From assembly GCA_030522415.1 (NCBI GenBank), contig CM060125.1, positions 2,574,901-2,638,900 on the forward strand: DNA of 64,000 nucleotides, in the 5' to 3' direction. The stretch comes from Channallabes apus (Eukaryota > Chordata > Actinopteri > Siluriformes > Clariidae). The position numbers and the translations under genes are program-made. The notes beneath the pieces are model-generated. The model worked only from the letters and a program-made list of their open reading frames with translations. It searched no databases and was not told the origin of the DNA. Below are positions 1 to 8,836 of the stretch, piece by piece; position 1 is the first letter of the stretch, and each line of letters begins with the position of its first letter.

Positions 1-264
1 CGGCCGATATGGCCAGAGAAGGAAGAAGTGTATGCTGTCCTACAGGAAATTGGAGTCACAGAGGAGCATATTCTCAACAACAAGTGTAGTAACAGTCAAA
101 GCCCATTAACAGGCATCTATCGCATTGTACTCCTTCGGATCCAAAAGAACAGGGGAACTGAGTGTTTGCCTTTAATCACAGGTGTAGTCAAAGACCCAAA
201 GCGGGACAGTCTTCATGCCTACAGAAATTTACGACACACCTCAAAACTGTGCACTCTCTCTTAA
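1..264 (+). CDS. nim1k: C-terminal coding exon of a NIM1-like serine/threonine kinase (partial)
   Basis: The reading frame is open from the first base of the window to a TAA stop at 262-264, giving 87 residues without an obvious start, so this is the 3' part of a gene that begins outside the window. The peptide contains the stretch EEHILNN, then PLTGIYRIVLLRIQ, and ends RHTSKLCTLS. This matches my memory of the C-terminal tail of NIM1, an AMPK-related cytosolic kinase, where a UBA-like segment after the kinase domain is followed by a short basic tail. No kinase motif is present, so the assignment rests only on the tail. The related kinases HUNK and SNRK are alternatives. It ends about 2.4 kb before the end of the convergent gadd45g-like copy A. 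Being recognisable protein over its whole length, it is unlikely to be a chance open frame. Confidence 0.55.
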   Translation, partial: RPIWPEKEEVYAVLQEIGVTEEHILNNKCSNSQSPLTGIYRIVLLRIQKNRGTECLPLITGVVKDPKRDSLHAYRNLRHTSKLCTLS

Positions 265-2160
265 TAAGCTTCTGAAGCACATAAATTTAGCTTTTTCTAG
301 CTCACACAGTTCATTGTCTTGCATGGGGATCTGGCAATAGGCTATGTGAAACCTGAACTGCACTTTATTGTAACTATTACCCTAAATGTGTGTTAAGGAA
401 CCCGATGAAACGCGCAATAATGGCTTTAAAAAAAAGTATATAATCATTACCGATCTAAGACACCAAAAATCATAGACCTAAATCTGTAGCACAAGCATGT
501 AATCACAGTGTTTTCCATTTTATTAACCAAAAACTATATATGAGCATAGTATACTGTATACACTCTGATGGAGCTCCTTTAATGCTAGTTTTGGACTGTG
601 ATTTAAGCATGCTTTTAAGGTTATTGTCAGACTACATGAAATCTCAATAGAATTGTGACTGAATTCTATATCGCACTGTGCAATAATGTGTTCTATATCT
701 CATATTATACAGCAGATATTCTTTAATCTATACAAATGGAATTTAAAAAAAATACAGTACTATGTTCTTTTTCCCCTATCCATTAGCATGCTTTTTGTGC
801 AGTTTGACATCACTATACCTTATTAGTCACTGTAATGTCAGTTTGGTTTTATCCATGCTATTCTTTGATTGGTGGCTTTTAACTGAGCATCATAGCATCA
901 TTCACACTTATTTTGCCAGGGATTATCTTTATTCAAAGTGTAATCCAACTGGCTGGTGATGAATATGTCAAATTACTTGTTGTAAGGCAGCTGATCTCAA
1001 CTCATGACTAAAGAATTATTTCATGGTATGTGTATTCTTTTTCTTATTATCATCATTATTCTCGTTGATTGTTAAATTGTCCTGAATGTTACATTTCGCC
1101 ACTCACATTAGTACATATGCCTTAGGAAGTATAACTAATCAATAACTTAAAATATTGGTGTGTTAATACTGTATATTTACAGTTTTAAATCTTAACAAAA
1201 CGGCAGTAATCTATCCACTATCCACTCGCCTTTACTTAAAAATAAATATATAGTAAAATTTGTGGAAGCAGTTAGTATTGTATATAAATCACAAAATGCT
1301 ACTTATGGTAGTGTATATATTACTTTTAGCACTTATATAACGTTGGTGGCTATACATTGTGTAAGGGTGCATGGACACAAATTTAACACTGGATGTTCAT
1401 TCACTACTGTCTTTAATTCAACACGTGTGTTTATCCAACACTAGCCATTTATGTATGCCTGGTCACACTCCTGTGACTTTCATTTGAAAAGAGGGTGCAG
1501 TCGCCCTTGCACATGGTACTGGCAGATGCACATTGTAAACAATGCAGCAGCAAACTCTAAGCCAGTGCGAAAGTATAAGCTCAGCATTTATTCAACCACC
1601 ATTCATCCTCCCTTCTATCACCCCCCCCCCCACACACACACACACACAAACAAATACCCACCCACCCCAACACACACAAACGCCTGCTCTTCAGCTCCCA
1701 TCTGCTCATACAGCAGATGGGGTTTGCGTGGCAGCTCGGACATCTGCCGCCCCAAACAATGGATCTCTTGTGCAGGGCCCCAATCTGAGCTAGAGGCGTG
1801 CTGCTATTGTGTTTGAGTCATACACATGCAGATCAGCGGCCACGGGGCCAGGATGGGGCCAGGATGGGGCCAGGCAGCTGACAGGCCCGCCCTCACCTCA
1901 CACCGCCCAAAGTGCAAGCGTGTGCAAGCATTAACTTATATGCCAGTACTTAGATTTTGTCACAATGAGCGACTGGAGTGCAGAAATCACACATTAGACA
2001 GTATTTATATATAAGCAGTTTATTCATTTTTGTTGCATTCATTAAAATTACAATTACAGTAGTTAAAATTAAAATAAAAAAAATTTTTTAAGTTTTTTTT
2101 TTTTTTTAATGATGACATATTTCTAAAGTGAAACCTTTAGACTTCATTTCTTGTCATAAA
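265..2160. other. Probable 3' UTR of the NIM1-like gene and intergenic DNA
   Basis: AT-rich sequence without a supported gene. An AATAAA at 1241-1246 could end the upstream transcript. A poly-C/CA tract lies at about 1620-1649. A short GC-rich patch at 1840-1890 has a 10-11 bp unit (GGCCAGGATGG) repeated about three times. A T-rich run at 2080-2108 lies just outside the inverted repeat arm. Open frames of 60-121 codons here run through the simple repeats and look like chance. Confidence 0.5.
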
Positions 2161-3153
2161 TATTTCTAAAGTTAAACCTTTAGAGAATAAGACAATTCTG
2201 GAAAGTGGAAAGAAGCATATTGCCGACAGTAAGGTACGTTATACTGTGCGGCAATTACGTTTTTTAAAAGAAAATGTCCCTGGTGTTGTTAAGTCCATTT
2301 TTCTCAAAAACGTCGCTACGACGCACCACCGCGTCCTCTGCGTGTCTAACGCATGATGCGAAATTTGCGCTGTAGAACACAAACTCGCGTTCTCCTTCCT
2401 CTCCAAACCTCATCCGCACAAAGAATGAGGGCCGCTGGGTCGCTCTCGTGGCATGCCCGGCCTCGTTCACATAAAGAAGGAGGACCATCTTGGCATGGAC
2501 GGGACGAGAAGCGACAGAAGCATGAGGCGCAGGGCCACTTCGGGCCTGCATGCCCCGCGCTGCCTGGACTGCATTAGAGCCTCCTCAGAAGCGTCCGGGC
2601 ATGTGAAGATCCTTCATCATCCTTTATTCAAAGGATGCATGTATTTCCATTAAGGGGTTAACAGCCTCTCATGTGAGAAGAGTCCCATCAGCAGATCAGC
2701 GAGCTGGCAGAGTGATCTCAGGAAGCCAGTCGTTGGAGCGGCGGCTTTCTTCGCAGAACATGTGCAGCTTCTCCAGAGCTGGGTCTTCCCATGAACCTTC
2801 AGCTGGACTCTGTGGAAATACAATGATATAATGATGATGAGCACCTCTGTACAGTCGTTTAGTAGATTTAAATGCGCTGACTGACGCTGTAGGCATGTTG
2901 CAATATCTTCCAGCCGGTATTTGCATGAGGCACGTCTTACCGTGATAAGAAGGCAGTGGCAATCCTCAGTTTGATCTTTAACGCCGACAATTTCACCAAG
3001 ACGCTGCACGTCGCTCACTCTCACGATGCTGATGTCGTTATCAAAGCAGAAAGCCTGGATGAGAGTGAAGTGGATTTGGAGCGCGATGTCGCACTCGAAC
3101 TCTTCATCCATGGCCAGGATGCAGAAGGACACGCTGTCCGGGTCACTGCAGAA
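2161..3153 (-). repeat. Inverted repeat arm A of the gadd45g palindrome
   Basis: Read on the minus strand, this arm matches 7093-8080 almost base for base. It starts in the last bases of intron 1 (TTTCTGCAG) of copy A, covers exon 2, intron 2, exon 3 and the 3' UTR, and continues about 460 bp past the poly(A) signal. The only differences I found are one substitution and one 5-bp indel in intron 2, and one C/T change after the poly(A) signal. Similarity stops abruptly at both ends. Confidence 0.9.
2624..2629 (-). terminator. Poly(A) signal AATAAA of gadd45g-like copy A
   Basis: AATAAA on the minus strand, 67 bp after the stop codon, which implies a very short 3' UTR. The same signal is present at the same distance in copy B. 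Confidence 0.7.
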
Positions 3154-3406
3154 ATTGGAAAGAAAAGACGGCATGAGTATCACGTATCGCATGCAGGACT
3201 TAATCATACGCAGTAAGATACGTTGGTGACTCTTTAAAGCAAGAAGACGAATCGGGTACTTACACATTCATCACTTTAGCAGATTCGTACACGCCGATGG
3301 TGAGGCACTCATTCGATTTGGCAGAGACCAAAAGCTCCTCCAGGGCTTTACCGCAGCCCTCAGCTCTCTCGCTGGGCTTCTGGATGGCAACTTCCTCAAA
3401 AGTCAT
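2696..3406 (-). CDS. gadd45g: GADD45-gamma-like stress protein, copy A (3 coding exons)
   Basis: Exons on the minus strand are 3406-3264, 3145-2941 and 2809-2696 and give 153 residues. Donors GTAAGT (3263) and GTAAGA (2940) and acceptors TGCAG and CACAG are canonical. The protein starts MTFEEV, has GVYESAK at residues 39-45, the acidic loop DEEFECD at 61-67, the family core [14 protein letters not shown] at 67-80, and ends EITLPAR. GADD45 proteins are small nuclear and cytoplasmic proteins of the L7Ae-like fold. They bind MTK1/MEKK4 to activate p38/JNK, and also PCNA, p21 and CDK1-cyclin B. The C-terminal part (DPALEKL, FCEESR, NDW, ITLP) fits the gamma member better than alpha or beta. Mammalian family members have four coding exons; here the first two are one continuous exon with the phase of the next intron kept. 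The start has an A at -3. It is divergent from copy B at 6871. Confidence 0.93.
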
Positions 3407-3503
3407 GATGTTAGAAGTCGTTCCGAGACAAGCACAAGACAAATAGCGATGTGTAAATCAGGATAGTCCGAGAAAGGCTGGTGCTGAATCACAGCAGCGT
3501 CGG

Positions 3504-3571
3504 CTTTTATATTCTTGGTCTCGTGGTGCTTGTGAAACAGCGCCTTTTCTGATTGGTCCAAGCTGCATTGG
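3504..3571 (-). promoter_or_regulatory. Core promoter of gadd45g-like copy A: TATA and CCAAT boxes
   Basis: TATAAAAG lies on the minus strand at 3504-3511, which puts the start site near 3475-3480 and gives a 5' UTR of roughly 70 nt. Two inverted CCAAT boxes (ATTGG on the plus strand) are at 3552-3556 and 3567-3571. The spacing is typical for an inducible TATA promoter. Confidence 0.7.
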
Positions 3572-4152
3572 TATGCTAATACTATTGTCACTCTCCGGCT
3601 CGTGGCAGATTGAGGGAGATGATCCATGGCCTCTTTTGTGCTCTAGACTGCATGGCACTTTAAAAAACATTTTAGCATAAGTAAAGTATAAATCCGAATC
3701 TTATATTTAGATATTGTAGCACATAGGCCTATTCGTTGTAGAATGCATGTCTTATGACAATGAAAGCAACACTTTATTTTATTTTATTGAGAGTTTGTTT
3801 TAAATATGCCTTATAACTTTAAAATTAGCCTTTATGAAAGGCTAGAAAGTTTATAAACGTTGAAGTTTATAATTAGTCTACATATGATTTGCCAATGCAA
3901 ATCATATACAGACTAATTATTATATAAAACTGTTAAACTTTTTTTTATGAAAAAAATTAATATAGTTTAGACTTAGGAAAGTTTTGAGTAAAATGTAAAC
4001 AAGATTTCTACAATGCAGTAGGTCTGTTACAGCTGCTAGGGAGAGAGAAAAAAGAAAGTGTGCAAACCCCTCCCCGTGCAAAAGGACAGGTGGAGTGTGG
4101 CCATCTGTAGACACTCTGAAACGGCCCTATTGTCAATTCAGAAACTTCTATT

Positions 4153-4292
4153 ATTGGACGCCTATACACATGCAAATGAGAAACGCGTGCCATGATGCCC
4201 TGCCATGCAATCTGCCTGGCTCTGCGGACCCGAGTGAGTCACGTGGCACAGAGCAGCTTTGCCGGGTGGCTTTGGGGTGACACTTTGCAAAT
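4153..4292. promoter_or_regulatory. Candidate enhancer module 1: octamer, AP-1 and E-box motifs
   Basis: Within 140 bp there is an inverted CCAAT (4153-4157), a perfect octamer ATGCAAAT (4170-4177), an AP-1 site TGAGTCA (4235-4241) overlapping an E-box CACGTG (4240-4245), and TTTGCAAAT (4284-4292). The patch is richer in GC than its flanks. Single motifs occur by chance; the cluster between two stress-gene promoters is what makes it a candidate. It could be an enhancer shared by both copies. Confidence 0.35.
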
Positions 4293-5127
4293 GCTTCTGA
4301 AATATAAAGTAAATGTAAACAAAATGCACGTGTGTGTTATGCACGTATGGAAATGTTTGCGTAAACTGCGACACACGATATTGTAATCAAACTTTTAGGA
4401 GCGGCGGAGGATTTCTCACTGTCACGTCATACGTTTATAACAACACTTGGTTAATCATTTCTTGTAACGAAGTTAGAAATTCTAACTACAATAGCATTTA
4501 TCAGACTAAGCAGCCTTATGTTATAGGCCTGCTTCTGGCAAATCAGGTAGTGCATTTCTGGTATAGCTTTAGAGATCGGACAAAATGTAGTTCAAAACAA
4601 TAAAGAACTGCAGGTAGTAATGTCGTGCTTGAACATAGAGAGCAGATTGACGCTGACAGATTCAGGCCTATTGTTACTGTGTAGAACAGGAGCAGATGGA
4701 AGGGCCTCTCTTGGTCACACCCACTCCGCTCGCCCTTTACCCCTCACCCTGCAGCATTGTTCATCTTCTACACCAAATTAAAATAAAGCACAAGTTTGCA
4801 TTTGCGTCGTCTATATAGCTTTCGTCTGAAAATCCAACAGACTATGTTATAAAAAACAAACAGTCCAAAGCTCCTTAGTGTATACTAAGTTTGACCTAAT
4901 AACTTCAATTAAATGATAGGAAATTCCTTAGTTATGAGAGTTTGTATGGAGTAAAAATATTGAATAGTGACTCACTGCAACATTCTGCAAACTCAGGTTA
5001 GGCCACATGCATTATCTTGATTCTCTATATAAAAAGAGAAACCATTGGCCCGGATTAGTAATCTAAAAACAAAGGCATGCTTGGGCAGCTAGGGTAGTGC
5101 AGAAGTCTAAATTAAACGATTTAGATA

Positions 5128-5260
5128 ATTTGCATGCACGTGCACCGCAGAGTTGACCTCAGCAGAGGCGCGTGCAGCTCGCCTGCCTTTCTGTATTGTG
5201 TGCGCGTCACATCTGCAGCCCGTTCGTCTCGCGCTGCTGCGCGTGCTCCCGAGTGACAGG
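5128..5260. promoter_or_regulatory. Candidate enhancer module 2: octamer and E-box, CpG-rich
   Basis: An inverted octamer ATTTGCAT (5128-5135) is followed at once by CACGTG (5137-5142), then a CpG-rich stretch with several GCGCGTG and GCGTGC words and a CAGGTG E-box near 5258. The octamer plus CACGTG pairing repeats module 1. Function is inferred only. Confidence 0.3.
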
Positions 5261-5309
5261 TGGTCCTGAGAACAATTACTTTTAGTACCCTCCCTACCCT
5301 CTACTCCAT

Positions 5310-5332
5310 GCACACACACACACACACACACA
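5310..5332. repeat. CA microsatellite
   Basis: About eleven CA units followed by CACG units, immediately after candidate module 2. Confidence 0.85.
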
Positions 5333-5754
5333 CGCACGCAGAGTTGTAGATTAGCCCTCATAAATCCTGCTCTTTTTAATAGGCTGGTTTGCTTCTTATT
5401 GTCCTCTGAGCAACAGCAGGCGCGTGCTTCATTCAGACGGGATGAGGAAGGAGCTACCTTAAAACAGATGACATTTTAAGATAAGCACTCCAGATCCTGC
5501 TAGTAATACCGTTACTATGTTTACTAATATATTTAATACTACATTAAATCAAATTGATTACCAAATTTATTAAAAGTTTTTGCATTGTCTTGAGCATAGG
5601 GGTGATCTTCCTATTTTCTTTTCATAACTTTATGTTTTCTTAAAAGTAACATCCACTTCATTTATCAATTACACCCCCTGTAACATATGTTTACCTTCAT
5701 AAAACACTCGCAGCTGTGCTTTATATATGACAATTGTTATGCAAGAGATCTGCT

Positions 5755-5790
5755 TCATCATCATCATCATCATCATCGTCGTCGTCGTCA
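5755..5790. repeat. Compound CAT/CGT trinucleotide microsatellite
   Basis: About seven CAT units pass directly into about four CGT units. The CGT units could derive from CAT by an A to G change that then spread. Confidence 0.85.
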
Positions 5791-6766
5791 TTCTCAGTAT
5801 AATATTTCTATACACCCAAATCAATGCAGCTCATATGCAACAAACTGCACGCTAAATTGTACTTTAGATATTTACCACAAACATGTTTGATAGTTGGCAT
5901 TGTAGGGGTTATTGATCATTTAATCCCCCATGAACAGATGCTCCATGCCTCTGCCAGAGAGTGAATGGCGGCAGGGGTTGGGGGTATGGGGGAGGTGTAG
6001 TTGTTAATATGCCACGCGTACAAAGTCGGGCAACTTTTGTGTATGCAAAACAGCCACGCGTGTCGGCTCAACAACCACACGTCCTTTGGTTTTGATTCTA
6101 ATGTGCACTGGTTCAATTATACACAAATTCTTTCTATCTTTCTTTCTTTTATTTTTTTCAGCATTTTAAAAAGACTTTTAAAGACTGTAAAACATTTTGT
6201 TACTTTTTCCCAACTGTGTTTCTCAGTCTTTTAAAAAAAACAGAGAAATGCGTGAAAGGCGTTTAAAAAAATAAAGAAATTAATCTGCACATTATCAGCT
6301 GAAATTTCATTTAATATCATAAAAGGATAGGGTGGAGACTCTATGTTGTACTTAACTTACTGGCAGATTTACATATTACATAAGTAATTATAACATTTTA
6401 TATAGGTACATTTACTTATATATTAGTATATCAAAACTTTCCATGTTCCCACTTTACCCTATTAGACATTGCTTTCTTTTTTCTTTTTCTTTTGGTTTTG
6501 GGGGGCACCCTTAAAACGTGAAATATATAATAATATATATACAAATAATAATTACAATCATTTATTTTTCTGCAAACTTCCATGCATATTTCAATGTACA
6601 TGTCCACATGTCTACTGTCAACAAAACCTTTCTATAAAAATAGAGACAAATTAAAAGTCATCAGCGTGCAAAATTGAACTTTCTGCATTATGAATTCTTT
6701 GAGATGTCAATGCATGTCTATAGGCACGCGCCTCAGAAAGCTTGCCCCCTTTTTGTCCTGCCTCGG

Positions 6767-6807
6767 CCAATCAGATTGCAAGCGCGTGCCGGCTTCCGAG
6801 TATAAAT
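6767..6807 (+). promoter_or_regulatory. Core promoter of gadd45g-like copy B: CCAAT and TATA boxes
   Basis: CCAAT at 6767-6771 and TATAAAT at 6801-6807 predict a start site near 6830. The 5' UTR would be about 40 nt to the first ATG or 75 nt to the second. The sequence differs from the promoter of copy A, though both use a TATA plus CCAAT layout. Confidence 0.7.
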
Positions 6808-6870
6808 GCGCGACGCGTGCCACCAAAAATTCATTCCAAACTGCACGACCTTACCAGTTGTATAGATCAT

Positions 6871-7546
6871 ATGATTTCTGCTACTACAAAACCCCAACAC
6901 AAGATGGTTAATGAAAGCAAATCTCTGGCTGAGGCTCTGCAGACCGCTGAGGCTGAAGGTCGCGTCACCGTCGGTGTCTACGAATGCGCAAAAATCATGA
7001 ATGAGTGAGTAGTCCTTATATGTGCATGTCAAGATAACACAATTATACTCTGCTCCTAGTGAAGGTAAGCTCATGCACTGTTATTTGTTTTATTTCTGCA
7101 GTGACCCGGACAGCGTGTCCTTCTGCATCCTGGCCATGGATGAAGAGTTCGAGTGCGACATCGCGCTCCAAATCCACTTCACTCTCATCCAGGCTTTCTG
7201 CTTTGATAACGACATCAGCATCGTGAGAGTGAGCGACGTGCAGCGTCTTGGTGAAATTGTCGGCGTTAAAGATCAAACTGAGGATTGCCACTGCCTTCTT
7301 ATCACGGTAAGACGTGCCTCATGCAAATACCGGCTGGAAGATATTGCAACATGCCTACAGCGTCAGTCAGCGCATTTAAATCTACTAAACGACAGTACAG
7401 AGGTGCTCATCATTATCATTGTATTTCCACAGAGTCCAGCTGAAGGTTCATGGGAAGACCCAGCTCTGGAGAAGCTGCACATGTTCTGCGAAGAAAGCCG
7501 CCGCTCCAACGACTGGCTTCCTGAGATCACTCTGCCAGCTCGCTGA
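6871..7546 (+). CDS. gadd45g: GADD45-gamma-like stress protein, copy B (3 coding exons)
   Basis: Exons are 6871-7004, 7102-7306 and 7433-7546, with donors GTGAGT and GTAAGA and acceptors TGCAG and CACAG, giving 150 residues. Residues 46-150, from DPDSV to the end, are identical to copy A, including the [14 protein letters not shown] core. The first 45 are very different: no MTFEEV-like start, GVYECAK in place of GVYESAK, and IMND in place of VMNV at the exon junction. Two in-frame starts exist. The ATG at 6871 gives a length like copy A but has a weak context; the ATG at 6904 has A at -3 and G at +4 and would give 139 residues. As in copy A, the first two family exons are fused. The expected role is the same: MTK1/MEKK4-p38/JNK signalling and growth arrest. 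Different promoters and N-termini suggest different control. Confidence 0.92.
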
Positions 7547-8080
7547 TCTGCTGATGGGACTCTTCTCACATGAGAGGCTGTTAACCCCTTAATGGAAATA
7601 CATGCATCCTTTGAATAAAGGATGATGAAGGATCTTCACATGCCTGGACGCTTCTGAGGAGGCTCTAATGCAGTCCAGGCAGCGCGGGGCATGCAGGCCC
7701 GAAGTGGCCCTGCGCCTCATGCTTCTGTCGCTTCTCGTCCCGTCCATGCCAAGATGGTCCTCCTTCTTTATGTGAACGAGGCCGGGCATGCCACGAGAGC
7801 GACCCAGCGGCCCTCATTCTTTGTGCGGATGAGGTTTGGAGAGGAAGGAGAACGCGAGTTTGTGTTCTACAGCGCAAATTTCGCATCATGCGTTAGACAC
7901 GCAGAGGACGCGGTGGTGCGTCGTAGCGACGTTTTTGAGAAAAATGGACTTAACAACACCAGGGACATTTTCTTTTAAAAAACGTAATTGCCGCACAGTA
8001 TAACGTACCTTACTGTCGGCAATATGCTTCTTTCCACTTTCCAGAATTGTCTTATTCTCTAAAGGTTTAACTTTAGAAAT
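7093..8080 (+). repeat. Inverted repeat arm B of the gadd45g palindrome
   Basis: Partner of 2161-3153. Similarity begins in the polypyrimidine tract before exon 2 and ends at 8080, just after TCTAAAGGTTTAACTTTAGA (8058-8077). Exon 2, intron 2, exon 3, the poly(A) signal and about 460 bp beyond it are all included. Confidence 0.9.
7614..7619 (+). terminator. Poly(A) signal AATAAA of gadd45g-like copy B
   Basis: AATAAA 67 bp after the stop codon, identical in context to copy A. The 460 bp of arm after it contain a GC-rich open frame of 95 codons (7691-7978, mirrored at 2264-2551) that I do not recognise and do not call as a gene. Confidence 0.7.
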
Positions 8081-8229
8081 AAAAAACAAAAAATAATAAA
8101 ATAATGGCCACATAAGTTAGTGAAAATGACCTTTTTTGTAATTGTTTTTACTTAACTGTGAATTAAATAAAGGAAGAAAAACATATTGGGCTATAACTTG
8201 CTTTCATTTGTACATACTTTGCTCATACT

Positions 8230-8380
8230 CAGACCAAAGAGATTTATGGATGCAGTGAGAGGGGACATGAAGTTGGTGGGAGAGAAGAGGATGCAGAGGA
8301 CAGTGTTAGATGGAGGCAGATGATTTGCTGTGGCGACCCCTGAAAGGGAACAACAGAAAGACAAAGAAGAAGAAAGTAAA
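8230..8380 (+). mobile_element. 3' end of an RTE-type LINE, 5'-truncated
   Basis: A 151-bp piece flanked by a perfect 8-bp duplication CTCATACT (8222-8229, 8381-8388). It contains GGAGGCAGATGAT, then CTGTGGCGACCCCTG, and ends in an AAG-rich tail. This is the standard 3' end of fish RTE/Expander-like LINEs as I remember them. The severe 5' truncation is normal for LINE insertion. The same CTGTGGCGACCCC end occurs on SINE copies at 19706 and 26777. Confidence 0.75.
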
Positions 8381-8836
8381 CTCATACTGGAACCTTCCTG
8401 CAAAGACAAGTACAGTTTAAGGAAAACTCTAGTCTTCTCAGTTTATCAGACTGAATAGAACTGATCAGAAAAAAATGTTTTAAATTGTAATATTGGTGAT
8501 CTTTTATTAGCTTGATTATATTAGAAAGCTATTGATTAGAAAGTCCCATAAAGGTCAGTTTGACAGTTTCTGTGCGATCAGCTGTACAGAACGCCAGTTA
8601 AAAGTGTTTTAATAATTTTAAATCTGTATGACGCTTTGGACTTCTATGAATTTTATTTAATCGAGGAGATGGCATCTAGTTGGTTCCCTTTGTTGGGCAG
8701 ATCTCTCTCTTTTCGAATTAAGATAGCATTGGATAGCATTATGGCCAAGAAACACTAACAATATTGGAACAAAAGTTTGTTTGGAAAAAGGATTATTTTT
8801 ATTTATAAATATAGTGGTAAAAATAATTAGTATATA

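Larger units (their letters stand above)
3572..6766. other. Shared intergenic region between two divergent gadd45g-like promoters
   Basis: No supported gene. It holds two patches of transcription-factor-like motifs (4153-4292 and 5128-5260), a CA repeat at about 5310-5332 and a CAT/CGT repeat at 5755-5790. No SINE, LINE or DNA transposon copy was recognised here, unlike the rest of the window. That absence fits a region kept under constraint for regulation of the pair, though this is inference. Confidence 0.5.

Noticed and set aside
1451..1816. 121-codon open frame over a CA/CCA repeat
   Set aside because: Most of its peptide is histidine/threonine/proline encoded by the microsatellite; it is a chance frame.
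7691..7978. 95-codon open frame in both gadd45g arms as an extra gene
   Set aside because: It is present twice only because the arms are near-identical. It follows the poly(A) signal, has no recognised domain and no promoter evidence.
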